This document shows, in pieces, positions 26,433 through 33,679 of a DNA stretch of 64,000 nucleotides (positions within the stretch are counted from its first letter, which is position 1; each line of letters begins with the position of its first letter). This DNA comes from Chloroflexota bacterium (GTDB taxonomy: Bacteria; Chloroflexota; Dormibacteria; Dormibacterales; Dormibacteraceae). The translations under genes and the position numbers were made by a program. Below the pieces are notes generated by a model. It searched no databases, was not told the DNA's origin, and was given only the letters and a program-made list of their open reading frames with translations. The DNA lies in the NCBI GenBank assembly GCA_005881275.1, contig VBEF01000017.1:23987-87986 (forward strand). The letters run 5' to 3'.

Positions 26433-27608
26433 GTGAAGCCAATCACCGAGATCGGCGCCGCCGTTGTCGGCACAGGGTTCATCGGCGTCGTCCACGTCGA
26501 GGCGCTGAGGCGCCTCGGTGTCCAGGTCCATGGTGTGGTCGGGTCGAGCCGGCAGCGCGCGGCATCGAGAGCCCGCGACCTCGGTTTGCCCCCCGCCTAT
26601 GAGAGCTTTCAGGCGATGCTGAATGATGCGCGAGTCGACGTCGTTCACATCACGTCGCCCAATCACCTGCACCACGAGCACGCGAAGGCCGCGCTGGAGG
26701 CGGGCAAGCACGTCGTCTGCGAGAAGCCGCTGGCGATGAGCTCAGCGCAATCGGCCGAGCTGCTCGAGGTGGCGCAGCGGAGCGGGCGCGTGCACGCGGT
26801 GAACTTCAACCTGCGCTTCTACGCCACGAATCAGCACGTCCACGGCATGATTGCGAACCGCGAGCTGGGCGACGTCCGTCTGGTTTCAGGTCACTACCTG
26901 CAGGACTGGCTGCTGCTCGACACGGACTGGAACTGGCGCCTGGACCCTCAGCTCGGTGGAGACCTTCGAGCCGTTGCCGACATCGGGTCGCACTGGATGG
27001 ACCTGACAACTTTTCTCACGGGCAAGCGGATCACAGCGGTGATGGCCGACCTGACCACGTTCATCAAGACCCGGCACCAACCATCCGGTCCGGTCGAGAC
27101 GTTCGCCACAGGTCGGGCGGTCGATGCGGTAGCGCGCGAGATCCATACGGAGGACGTCGCGACCATCTTGCTTCACTATGAGGACGGCGCTCGCGGTGCG
27201 GTCACCGTCTCTCAGCTCAGTGCCGGCCGGAAGAACTCGCTCGTATTCGAGATCGACGGCTCGAGCTCCGCCGCCTCCTGGAACTCAGAGAATCCTGATG
27301 AGCTGTGGATCGGGCATCGGGGCAGGCCCAACGAGCTGCTCCTGCGCGACCCGGCAATCCTGAACGACGACGGACGAAGGGTGGCGAGCCTCCCGGGTGG
27401 TCACGTCGAGGGCTTCGCCGACACCTTCAAAGCCCTGTACGCGGAGGTCTATCGCTCGGTCGCCGCAGGAAGACCGGCGGCCGGATACCCGACGTTTGCC
27501 GACGGCCACGACTCGATGCTCGTCTGCGAGGCCGTGGCGCGCAGCTCGAAGGAGGCTCACTGGGTCGAGGTCGAGAGAAGCCGCGCCGCGGCCGAACGAA
27601 GGCGATGA
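26433..27608 (+). CDS. Gfo/Idh/MocA-family oxidoreductase
   Basis: 391 residues from GTG 26433 (AAGGCAGG just upstream); the track's start at 26328 is antisense shadow. Motifs 'AAVVGTGFIGVVHVEALRRLG', 'KHVVCEKPLAMSS' and 'RAVADIGSHWMDLTTFL' (with the active-site Asp/His) place it in the larger subgroup that includes inositol and glucose-fructose type oxidoreductases. Coupled to the downstream TIM-barrel gene by an ATGA overlap. It is only distantly similar to the divergent Gfo/Idh protein next door. Confidence 0.87.
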   Translation: MKPITEIGAAVVGTGFIGVVHVEALRRLGVQVHGVVGSSRQRAASRARDLGLPPAYESFQAMLNDARVDVVHITSPNHLHHEHAKAALEAGKHVVCEKPLAMSSAQSAELLEVAQRSGRVHAVNFNLRFYATNQHVHGMIANRELGDVRLVSGHYLQDWLLLDTDWNWRLDPQLGGDLRAVADIGSHWMDLTTFLTGKRITAVMADLTTFIKTRHQPSGPVETFATGRAVDAVAREIHTEDVATILLHYEDGARGAVTVSQLSAGRKNSLVFEIDGSSSAASWNSENPDELWIGHRGRPNELLLRDPAILNDDGRRVASLPGGHVEGFADTFKALYAEVYRSVAAGRPAAGYPTFADGHDSMLVCEAVARSSKEAHWVEVERSRAAAERRR

Positions 27609-28513
27609 AGCTCGGCCTGCTGACCGCCGCGTTTCCCTCGCTGACGCTCGAGCAGGTCGCTCAGTGGGCACACGACAACGGGTTCGAGGCGCTGGAGATC
27701 GCCTGCTGGCCGTCCGCCGCTGGCGAGGGGCGGCGCTACGCGGGGGTTGCGCACATCGACGTCGACCGTCTCGAGCCGAAACGAGTCCGCGACCTGATGA
27801 GGCGGTACAACCTGGAGATCTCGTCTCTCGCGTACTACCCGAACAACCTCGACCCCGACTCGGCGACAAGACAAGCGGCCAACGATCACCTGCGCGGGGT
27901 GATCGAAGCGGCAGAGCGGCTCGAGGTGGAAACAGTGGGCACATTCGTCGGCCGCGACCAGAACCGTTCGCTGGCCGACAACCTCGAAGACTTCAAGAAG
28001 GTTTGGCCGCCGATCATCAAGTTCGCCGCCCAGCACAAAGTGAAGGTCGCGATCGAGAACTGCCCGATGATCTTCTCCTCGGACGAGTGGCCGGGCGGCC
28101 GCAACCTGGCATACTCGCCGGCCATCTGGCGGCAGATGTTCGAGCTCATTCCGGATGAGAACTTCGGCTTGAACTTCGACCCTTCGCATCTTGTCTGGCA
28201 GTTCATCGACTACACGCGAGCGGTGCGCGAGTTCGGACCGCGCATCTTCCATGTCCACGCCAAAGATATGGAGATCGACCGCGACGGGCTTTACGAAAAC
28301 GGCGTGATGTCAGCCGGCCTCGGCTGGCAGGTGCCGAGACTTCCCGGCCTCGGCGAAGTCCGGTGGGATCGGTTCATCAGCACGCTGTACGCGATCGGCT
28401 ACGACTGGGTGGTCTCGATCGAGCACGAGGACCGCAAGTTCGAAGGCGAGCTCGAGCTGGTGCAGCGCGGCTTCCTCGTCGCCCGCAACACCCTCAGGCC
28501 GCTGCTCGTCTGA
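27605..28513 (+). CDS. Sugar phosphate isomerase/epimerase-family TIM barrel
   Basis: 302 residues. The track begins at 27305 in the wrong part of the frame; ATG 27605 overlaps the previous stop. 'MKLGLLTAAFPSLTLEQVAQW' opens an AP_endonuc_2 (xylose-isomerase-like) barrel. Metal-binding residues are visible as Glu in 'VAIENCPMIF', Asp/His in 'FDPSHLVWQF', His in 'FHVHAKDME' and Glu in 'VVSIEHED'. Such proteins are sugar epimerases, inosose dehydratases or 3-keto-glycoside lyases; pairing with Gfo/Idh genes suits the last two. Confidence 0.85.
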   Translation: MKLGLLTAAFPSLTLEQVAQWAHDNGFEALEIACWPSAAGEGRRYAGVAHIDVDRLEPKRVRDLMRRYNLEISSLAYYPNNLDPDSATRQAANDHLRGVIEAAERLEVETVGTFVGRDQNRSLADNLEDFKKVWPPIIKFAAQHKVKVAIENCPMIFSSDEWPGGRNLAYSPAIWRQMFELIPDENFGLNFDPSHLVWQFIDYTRAVREFGPRIFHVHAKDMEIDRDGLYENGVMSAGLGWQVPRLPGLGEVRWDRFISTLYAIGYDWVVSIEHEDRKFEGELELVQRGFLVARNTLRPLLV

Positions 28514-28574
28514 GGGCGTAGTATTCGGCCGTCACTCGCGTGGAGTGGGGTGGATAAAAACGCGGGAGGACGAC

Positions 28575-29438
28575 ATGAGCACTACCGCCGAACGGTCTGG
28601 CGAGATCACCGAGCACGAGTCCCAGCAGGTCGAGCGTGCGAACGCATCAGGCCGCACGCCCGTCGTGTTCATCCACGGCTTGTGGCTCTTGCCGAGCAGC
28701 TGGGACCGATGGGCGGAATTGTTCGAGAACGCCGGCTTCACGGCGGTGAAGCCAGGTTGGCCCGACGATCCGGAAACCGTCTCGGAGGCGAAGGCGCATC
28801 CAGAGGTCTTCGCGGGCAAGAAGGTGGGCCAGGTCGCGGACCATGTCGACGCGGTCATCCACCGTCTGAACAAGAAGCCTGTCGTCATGGGCCACTCTTT
28901 CGGCGGGCTGCTGACGCAGATCGTCGCGGGCCGAGGTCACTCGGCGGCGTCGGTTGCGATCGACCCGGCGCCATTCCGCGGCGTGCTTCCACTCCCGATC
29001 TCGTCCCTCAAGTCCGCATCCCCGGTGCTTCAGAACCCAGCGAACTGGAACCGAGCAATCCCGCTCACCTATGAGCAGTTCCGCTACGCGTTCGCCAATG
29101 CCGTCAGCGAAGCGGAGGCGAGGGAGCTCTACGACACTTTCGCCGTCCCGGCGCCCGGCGCGCCTCTGTTTCAGGCCGCGGCCGCCAACGTGAACCCCTG
29201 GACGGAGGTGAAGGTCAACACCGTGAACCCCGAGCGGGGACCGCTGCTGATCATCTCCGGCGAGAAAGACCACACGGTTCCGTGGGCCATCGCGAATGCG
29301 TCCTACAAGCGCCAGAAGCGAAATCCAGGAGTGACCGAGATCACAGAGATGCCGAACCGCGGCCACGCCCTGGTCATCGACAACGGCTGGAAGGAGGTCG
29401 CGGAGACAGCGCTCGCCTTCATCAAGCGCTTCGTCTGA
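28575..29438 (+). CDS. Alpha/beta hydrolase
   Basis: 287 residues from ATG 28575, chosen because GGGAGGA lies 4 nt upstream (the track start at 28545 lacks one). Oxyanion region 'PVVFIHGLWLLPSSW', nucleophile elbow 'GHSFGG', acid in 'ISGEKDHTVP' and His in 'PNRGHALV' make a complete catalytic triad. No signal peptide, so cytoplasmic. Substrate unknown; relatives include non-haem haloperoxidase-like esterases and epoxide-hydrolase-like enzymes. The 3' end overlaps the convergent methyltransferase by 17 nt. Confidence 0.85.
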   Translation: MSTTAERSGEITEHESQQVERANASGRTPVVFIHGLWLLPSSWDRWAELFENAGFTAVKPGWPDDPETVSEAKAHPEVFAGKKVGQVADHVDAVIHRLNKKPVVMGHSFGGLLTQIVAGRGHSAASVAIDPAPFRGVLPLPISSLKSASPVLQNPANWNRAIPLTYEQFRYAFANAVSEAEARELYDTFAVPAPGAPLFQAAAANVNPWTEVKVNTVNPERGPLLIISGEKDHTVPWAIANASYKRQKRNPGVTEITEMPNRGHALVIDNGWKEVAETALAFIKRFV

Positions 29439-30069
29439 GGGCGGCAACGGTCCACACCGGACCTCGCTGATCGAGAATCGGCTCCAGGCCGCGGCGCTTC
29501 GTCGTCGCGATGATCTCCTCGGGCGGGTGCACGAAGATGTGGAACTCGCGGCGCAAGAGCCACAGCAAGAGGTTGCTGATGCCGAGGCCGGCGCGCATCC
29601 ACCACGCGCCCGTCGGGTAGCTCAGGACGAGCAGCTGCCGCGCGCGATCCGCGGCCGCGCCCGCCAGCCGAGGCATATCGGGGTAGCAGCAGATGACGCG
29701 GTTCATGATCACGACGTCCGCGCCCTCGACCTGGCTCGCCGCCTGGGCGAAGTCCGTCACCTTGCGCTCGACGCGGTCGGTCAACCCAGCGTCGCTCAGC
29801 AGGCGCGCGGCGACGTCCTCATACGTTGGCGTCAGCTCGATGCTCACCGCGCGAGCCGCACCGGCTTTCAGGAGTTCGATCTGGACGGTTCCGATGCCGC
29901 CGCCCACCTCGAGCACGGTTCGGCCTTCGACGCCTTGAGACTTCAAAAAGTCCACGATCCGGCGCGAAGTTCCATCAAGGCCCCTGCGGCGGTAGCGGCG
30001 CGCCTCGGCACGTGCGCTGCGCTCGCTGAAGACCCATTTGTAACCCTTCGGCGAGCAGCAGTCGGTCAC
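29422..30069 (-). CDS. Class I SAM-dependent methyltransferase
   Basis: 215 residues. SAM motif I 'TVLEVGGGIGTVQIELLKAGA' and the following acidic strand 'AVSIELTPTY' are clear; 'ADVVIMNRVICCYPDM' is the post-II/III region. The pattern recalls small ubiquinone/Mg-protoporphyrin-type methyltransferases, but the substrate cannot be named. A hydrophobic stretch 'AGLGISNLLLWLLRREF' could bind a lipid-like acceptor. Stand-alone gene, convergent with the hydrolase. Confidence 0.83.
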   Translation of the reverse strand: MTDCCSPKGYKWVFSERSARAEARRYRRRGLDGTSRRIVDFLKSQGVEGRTVLEVGGGIGTVQIELLKAGAARAVSIELTPTYEDVAARLLSDAGLTDRVERKVTDFAQAASQVEGADVVIMNRVICCYPDMPRLAGAAADRARQLLVLSYPTGAWWMRAGLGISNLLLWLLRREFHIFVHPPEEIIATTKRRGLEPILDQRGPVWTVAALRRSA

Positions 30070-30097
30070 GAGTCAGATCTTCCGGCGACCGGCCGAG

Positions 30098-30124
30098 GAG
30101 AGGGATCCATGGGGCTTCCCTCTC
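30098..30124. terminator. Stem-loop between corA and methyltransferase genes
   Basis: GAGAGGGA pairs perfectly with TCCCTCTC around an 11-nt loop. On the minus strand it sits just after the corA stop and before the methyltransferase, so it may end corA transcription, although the T-rich flank (ATTATTTCT) is on the plus strand. Confidence 0.5.
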
Positions 30125-30131
30125 ATTATTT

Positions 30132-31094
30132 CTAGATCCAGCCCCTTCGGCGGAAGAAGTACAGCTGGATCAGTATCGCTATGACCATCGTGCCGATGCC
30201 AAGCAGGAAGGCGGCGGTTGGCGTCTCGAGAACAGTGACCAGGTAAGCGAAGTTCATGCCGTAGAAGCCGGTCAGGAAGCTCAATGGCAGGAACAAGCTA
30301 GCGATCACGGTGAGCGCCTTCGTCGTCTGGTTGAGCCGGTTCGACACCGTGGACAGATACACATCCATCGCGCTGCTCAGCAGGTCGCGCAGGGAGTCAG
30401 CGGTCTCGTATTGCCGCACGATGTGGTCGTAGACGTCGCGGTAATAGAGGGTCATGTCCTGCTGCTGCAGGTGGATGCCGTGCGTGATGAGGGCCTGGAA
30501 GACGTCGCGCTGCGCGCCGAGAAACCGGCGCAGCTCCGTGACCGTGTGCTTCAGATGGTAGATGCGCTGGAGCGAATCCTGGGTGGCCTTCGCGGTGATC
30601 TCGTCCTCCAGGACATCGACCTCGTCATCGAGCTTTTCGAGCACCGGAAACGTCGTGTCGACGAGCGCGTCGATGGCGAGGTAGGTGAGGAACGCGGGCT
30701 TGCCGTGAGTGAGGTCCGGGCTCTTGTGAATTCGTTCCTGTAGCTCCTTGAGCTCTGCCGAGGGCTCGTGGTGGACGGTGATCAGGTAGTGCGCGCCGAC
30801 GTACAGGTGGTGCTCGCGCAGAGCAATTTCGTCGTTCTCCCAGACGGCGAGGAATATGACCGTGAAGTTGTAATCCGGGTATTCGTCGACTTTCGGCCGC
30901 TGGTTCTGGTGGCGGATGTCCTCGATGGTCAGGGGATGGAACTTGAACGTGTGCTCGAGTAGCTCGTAGTCGGATTCATCGGGCGCCTCGATGTCGAGCC
31001 AGAACCCGGACTCGTGCGCCTCGTCGAAGCAGCGCGTGATGTCCTCCACGCGCGTGGCGGGCGTCTTCCCGGTGACGGTGAGCAGGGTGCGCAA
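30132..31094 (-). CDS. corA: CorA-family magnesium/cobalt transporter
   Basis: 320 residues, standard length. A soluble alpha/beta N-terminal domain ('GFWLDIEAPDESDYELLEH') and a long stalk helix are followed by two C-terminal membrane helices; the signature 'GFYGMNF' (YGMNF ion-selectivity motif) ends the first and the protein finishes with basic residues 'YFFRRRGWI'. The pentameric inner-membrane channel imports Mg2+ (and Co2+ or Ni2+). Its 5' end overlaps or abuts a small divergent membrane-protein gene. Confidence 0.92.
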   Translation of the reverse strand: MRTLLTVTGKTPATRVEDITRCFDEAHESGFWLDIEAPDESDYELLEHTFKFHPLTIEDIRHQNQRPKVDEYPDYNFTVIFLAVWENDEIALREHHLYVGAHYLITVHHEPSAELKELQERIHKSPDLTHGKPAFLTYLAIDALVDTTFPVLEKLDDEVDVLEDEITAKATQDSLQRIYHLKHTVTELRRFLGAQRDVFQALITHGIHLQQQDMTLYYRDVYDHIVRQYETADSLRDLLSSAMDVYLSTVSNRLNQTTKALTVIASLFLPLSFLTGFYGMNFAYLVTVLETPTAAFLLGIGTMVIAILIQLYFFRRRGWI

Positions 31095-31362
31095 AGGCAG
31101 TACACAGTCTGCCGGAACGCGCCGATGGCGCAGCCGTCAGTGGCACCATTGGCTGAGCGCAGCCGTCTTCTTGGCCCTGTTCGGGCTCGCGATCCTGGCG
31201 ATCGTCGGGGTCGCCCGCCGCTCGCCATGGGCGCGATGGGTCGCCCTCGCGGATGGCATCGTGATCTCCCTGACCTGCCTGGGCCTCGTGCTCGGGATCC
31301 CGATCATCGTCGCCGCGGCACGGGCGCCTTTGGGTAGGCCTGCGTCGCCTACGGTTTCCTGA
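31078..31362 (+). CDS. Small two-helix membrane protein, hypothetical
   Basis: The track start (30991) lies inside corA; GTG 31078 or GTG 31087 is more plausible, giving about 92-95 residues. A basic N-terminus precedes two hydrophobic helices ('WLSAAVFLALFGLAILAIVGVA' and 'VALADGIVISLTCLGLVLGIPIIVA') separated by a short 'RRSPWARW' loop. I do not recognise a family. It overlaps the divergent corA start by up to 17 nt and the convergent LysE gene by 14 nt. Hydrophobic composition by chance in GC-rich DNA cannot be excluded. Confidence 0.5.
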   Translation: MSRVRKGSTQSAGTRRWRSRQWHHWLSAAVFLALFGLAILAIVGVARRSPWARWVALADGIVISLTCLGLVLGIPIIVAAARAPLGRPASPTVS

Positions 31363-31972
31363 TTCCGGTGGCCGCGGCGGCCAGCCCGAGCGCGACGTAG
31401 GTCGCGGCGGCCACTCGACCCGTGCGGACTTGCGCGACACGGCTCCGCATGAAGCGCCGCGACACAGCTGCCGCCGCCAGCACATACGTCGCATCGACCA
31501 CGATCGCGATCGCGATGTAGACGATGCCCAGCACGATGACCTGCGGCGCAATGGGATGCGAGGTGTTCAGAAACTGGGGCATGAAGGCGACGAAGAACAC
31601 CGCCACCTTCGGGTTGAGCAGCTGGGTCACGAACCCCTGAACGAACATCCGGCCAAGCGGGGCGGGCTGCGGCGCCTGCACGTGGCCGACCTGACGCCAC
31701 CGCTGGATGCCGAGATAGATCAGGTAGGCGGCGCCGCCCAGTCGCAGCGCGTCGAGCGCTGCCGCCGAGGCGGCAAGCAGGGCCGCGACGCCGGTTGCGG
31801 CGGCCGCGATCCAGAGCATCTCGCCGAACTCGATGCCGAACATCGAGGCAAAACCCGCGCGTCTGCCCTGGGCGAGGCTCCGTGCCGTCACGTACAACAC
31901 GCCCGGCCCCGGCGAGACGGTCAGCAGAAAGGTGGCGAGGGCGAAGAGGAGAACCGTGGTGGCGGCGGGCAT
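31349..31972 (-). CDS. LysE/RhtB-family amino-acid exporter
   Basis: 207 residues, the family length, with six hydrophobic segments. Signatures: 'LTVSPGPGVLYVTARSLAQGRRAG' near the N-terminus (PGP motif) and 'LLNPKVAVFFVAFMPQF' in the middle. These proteins export amino acids such as homoserine, threonine or lysine, or related metabolites. Single gene; a strong terminator lies upstream at 32054-32083 between it and the small stress-protein genes. Confidence 0.9.
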   Translation of the reverse strand: MPAATTVLLFALATFLLTVSPGPGVLYVTARSLAQGRRAGFASMFGIEFGEMLWIAAAATGVAALLAASAAALDALRLGGAAYLIYLGIQRWRQVGHVQAPQPAPLGRMFVQGFVTQLLNPKVAVFFVAFMPQFLNTSHPIAPQVIVLGIVYIAIAIVVDATYVLAAAAVSRRFMRSRVAQVRTGRVAAATYVALGLAAAATGIRKP

Positions 31973-32053
31973 CGCGTTGATGATGATGTTTGATCGAGAC
32001 TTCTTGGGGCGGTGGCGGGATCGACCCGCCTGGAATCCGCTTCCGGGATCAAA

Positions 32054-32083
32054 AAAGACGAGCGCGGTGCAGCGCTCGTCTTT
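32054..32083. terminator. Bidirectional intrinsic terminator
   Basis: AAAGACGAGCGC pairs perfectly with GCGCTCGTCTTT around the loop GGTGCA: a 12-bp stem with A-run before and T-run after. On the minus strand it lies 15 nt after the stop of the 56-residue hydrophobic protein and upstream of lysE, which it insulates. It is the best intrinsic terminator in the window. Confidence 0.85.
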
Positions 32084-32098
32084 GCTAGGTGCCTGCGC

Positions 32099-32269
32099 TT
32101 ACCAGCGATACCAGCGTCCGCCGGACGATCCGCGAAAGACGAATCCGAGGGCCCACAGGATCAGGCCGATCAGCAGCACGATCCACAAAATTTGCAGCGA
32201 CGAAGAGAGGAGACCGCCCCCGCCGAAAAGCAGGAGAAGGAGAACGAGAACGATCAGGGCAGCAACCAT
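32099..32269 (-). CDS. Small hydrophobic membrane protein (DUF5670-like)
   Basis: Absent from the ORF track because it has only 56 codons. ATG at 32269 is preceded by AAGGAGGT at ideal spacing. The translation starts 'MVAALIVLVLLLLLFGGGG' and continues with a second helix 'ILWIVLLIGLILWALGFVF' and a basic/aromatic tail 'GGRWYRW'. This two-helix pattern with a central glycine stretch and terminal WxLGF resembles the hydrophobic proteins of actinomycetes and the DUF5670/lmo0937 group, often stress-induced. Followed by the strong terminator. Upstream lies a GlsB-like gene, so the two may form a stress unit. Confidence 0.8.
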   Translation of the reverse strand: MVAALIVLVLLLLLFGGGGLLSSSLQILWIVLLIGLILWALGFVFRGSSGGRWYRW

Positions 32270-32391
32270 CTGTATACCTCCTTGTTATTGATCGGCGAGC
32301 TTCTCGCGCGCCGCCTATCAAAGAAACAAGTCAGGCCGGACGATTACTTCCGCTTCTTGCCCCCAACGTCCGATACCGGAAAAGAACCCGC

Positions 32392-32652
32392 TCAGGTCGT
32401 CCGCATCGGCTCGCGCTTCACCATGTGCACGATCGCGACCAGGACGATAGCCCCGATCAGGGCGACGATGAACGAGATGACAAGGCCCGCCGGCTGGGTT
32501 CCGAAGAGCAGGGAGAAGACGAATCCGCCCAGGAATGACCCGACGATGCCAACCACGATGTCCCAGATGATCCCGTAGCCGTGCCCGCTCATGATCTTGC
32601 CGGCCAGCCAGCCCACGATGGCTCCCATGATCAGAAACCCGATGAGATGCAT
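32392..32652 (-). CDS. GlsB/YeaQ/YmgE-family stress-response membrane protein
   Basis: 86 residues. Typical three-helix transglycosylase-associated protein pattern: 'GFLIMGAIVGWLAGKIMSG', then 'IIWDIVVGIVGSFLGGFVFSLLFG' and a C-terminal helix 'ISFIVALIGAIVLVAIV'. GGAGG about 9 nt upstream of ATG 32652 sets the start. Family members are induced by general stress or envelope stress in many bacteria; the molecular role is unknown. The gap to the small hydrophobic gene (122 nt) shows a short GCGAG-CTT-CTCGC hairpin. Confidence 0.9.
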   Translation of the reverse strand: MHLIGFLIMGAIVGWLAGKIMSGHGYGIIWDIVVGIVGSFLGGFVFSLLFGTQPAGLVISFIVALIGAIVLVAIVHMVKREPMRTT

Positions 32653-32701
32653 CTAACGCAACCTCCAACTTGGTTTGGCTCGCCCGCAGCGCGAGTCTCA
32701 A

Positions 32702-32734
32702 TCAGGTAACCCGGTCCAGCCGCTTACTACCTGA
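32702..32734. promoter_or_regulatory. Inverted repeat TCAGGTA-N19-TACCTGA upstream of the GlsB-like gene
   Basis: Perfect 7-bp arms 19 nt apart, about 50-80 nt upstream of the GlsB-like start and clear of the dre-like sites that belong to the divergent GntR gene. It could be an operator or a leader hairpin. No matching stress-sigma consensus is convincing here. Confidence 0.3.
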
Positions 32735-32772
32735 CCCCCGGGCGGCGTTTTCGGCCCGTGGGTGGCCCGAAA

Positions 32773-32790
32773 AAGTGGTATTGACCACTT
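32773..32790. promoter_or_regulatory. dre-like operator AAGTGGTATTGACCACTT
   Basis: A 7-bp perfect inverted repeat with a 4-nt centre. It matches the layout of DasR-responsive elements of streptomycetes (AGTGGTCTAGACCACT) in both arms, only the central four bases differing. It overlaps the -35 of the promoter before the DasR/NagR-like gene, so it fits autorepression relieved by an amino-sugar phosphate. Confidence 0.65.
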
Positions 32791-32809
32791 GGCCGATCTG
32801 TGCTTAACT
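32781..32809 (+). promoter_or_regulatory. Candidate promoter of the amino-sugar operon
   Basis: TTGACC (-35) inside the dre-like operator, a 17-nt spacer, then TTAACT as a moderate -10. The predicted start point lies about 45 nt before GTG 32858. The track instead extends the GntR ORF through this region. Confidence 0.45.
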
Positions 32810-32834
32810 TTCGCGGATGAGTTGGCTTGGAGGG

Positions 32835-32845
32835 CAATACCACTT
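32835..32845. promoter_or_regulatory. Second dre-like half-operator (CAATACCACTT)
   Basis: An 11-nt exact inverted copy of the left part of the first operator (AAGTGGTATTG at 32773-32783), placed downstream of the -10 and just before the GntR start. Two sites bracketing a promoter suggest cooperative repression. Confidence 0.5.
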
Positions 32846-32857
32846 GCGAGAGGCAGC

Positions 32858-33664
32858 GTGAGCAAGCAGGAGGACACGCGGGACCGCGTGCTCGACCTGG
32901 TCGAGTCACTCGCGGTGGGGCAGCCGATCCCGGCCGAGCGCCAGCTCGCGATCGACCTCGGCGTGTCCCGCCTGACGCTCAGGGCCGCCCTTGACGAGCT
33001 GGTCCGCGACGGCTACCTCGACCGGCGTCACGGAAGCGGCACCTACGTCACCGAACCCAAGATCGCCCAACCTCTGACACTGACGTCATTCAGCGACGAC
33101 ATGCGCCGTCGCGGCATGACTCCCGGCAGCCGGACCCTGGAGCTCAACTCGATGCTCGCGGGAGCGCGCCTGGCCCACCGGCTGGGTGTGTCCCCGGAGG
33201 CGCGGCTGATCCGTGTCAAGCGTCTGCGCCTGGCCGACTCGATGCCGATGGCGATGGAGATCCTTCACGTCCCCGAGGCGTTGGTGCCGGGGCTGACGCG
33301 CGCCGACTTCGAAGGCCACTCGTTCTATGAGCTGCTGCGCGAGAGATACGGCATCACGATCGTCTCGGGCACGCAGTCGATCGAGCCCACGGTGACCAGC
33401 GAGGACGAATCGGACGTCCTCGGGGTACCGCTTCACTCCCCTGCATTTCTCTTCGAGCGGACGACGATCTCCGAGTCAGGGCGGATCGTCGAGTTCGTCC
33501 GCTCCATCTATCGCGGCGACCGTTATCGCCTGGTCGCCGAGCTCGTACCGCAGCGAAGCCGCAACGGGCGCTCGGCCGGCGCCCTGCGCGGCTCAAATGC
33601 TGTGGTGGGGAATCGTGGTGGCGACCATCAGCAGGGCGCACCCGCGCCGCATTCAAAAACATAG
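32858..33664 (+). CDS. GntR-family regulator, HutC/UTRA subfamily (DasR/NagR-like)
   Basis: 268 residues from GTG 32858 (GAGAGG upstream); the track's extra 32 residues translate the operator region. Winged helix with 'ERQLAIDLGVSRLTLRAALDELVRDGYL' and wing 'RRHGSGTYV', then a UTRA ligand domain ('RLIRVKRLRLADSMPMAMEILHVPEALVPG' ... 'FERTTISESGRIVEFVRSIYRGDRYRL'), the pattern of DasR, NagR and YvoA. Those bind GlcN-6-P or GlcNAc-6-P. Dre-like sites upstream and the downstream NagZ-MurQ-SIS genes support an amino-sugar regulator. It heads the operon; the binding-protein gene starts 15 nt after its stop. Confidence 0.88.
   Translation: MSKQEDTRDRVLDLVESLAVGQPIPAERQLAIDLGVSRLTLRAALDELVRDGYLDRRHGSGTYVTEPKIAQPLTLTSFSDDMRRRGMTPGSRTLELNSMLAGARLAHRLGVSPEARLIRVKRLRLADSMPMAMEILHVPEALVPGLTRADFEGHSFYELLRERYGITIVSGTQSIEPTVTSEDESDVLGVPLHSPAFLFERTTISESGRIVEFVRSIYRGDRYRLVAELVPQRSRNGRSAGALRGSNAVVGNRGGDHQQGAPAPHSKT
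33616..33627. promoter_or_regulatory. Candidate internal dre-like site (TGGTGGCGACCA)
   Basis: TGGT-N4-ACCA with the same arm spacing as the main operator, within the last codons of the GntR gene and about 55 nt before the binding-protein start. It could give separate control of the transporter genes. A 4+4 match can occur by chance in this base composition, so support is positional. Confidence 0.35.
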
Positions 33665-33679
33665 GGGGAAATCGCCTAG

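Noticed and set aside
27305-28513. Longer start for the TIM-barrel protein
   Set aside because: The first 100 residues overlap the Gfo/Idh gene; ATG 27605 with ATGA overlap begins the family N-terminus.
32270-32391. Riboswitch or structured leader between the two small membrane-protein genes
   Set aside because: Only a short GCGAG-CTT-CTCGC hairpin is seen, with no aptamer-like conserved core.
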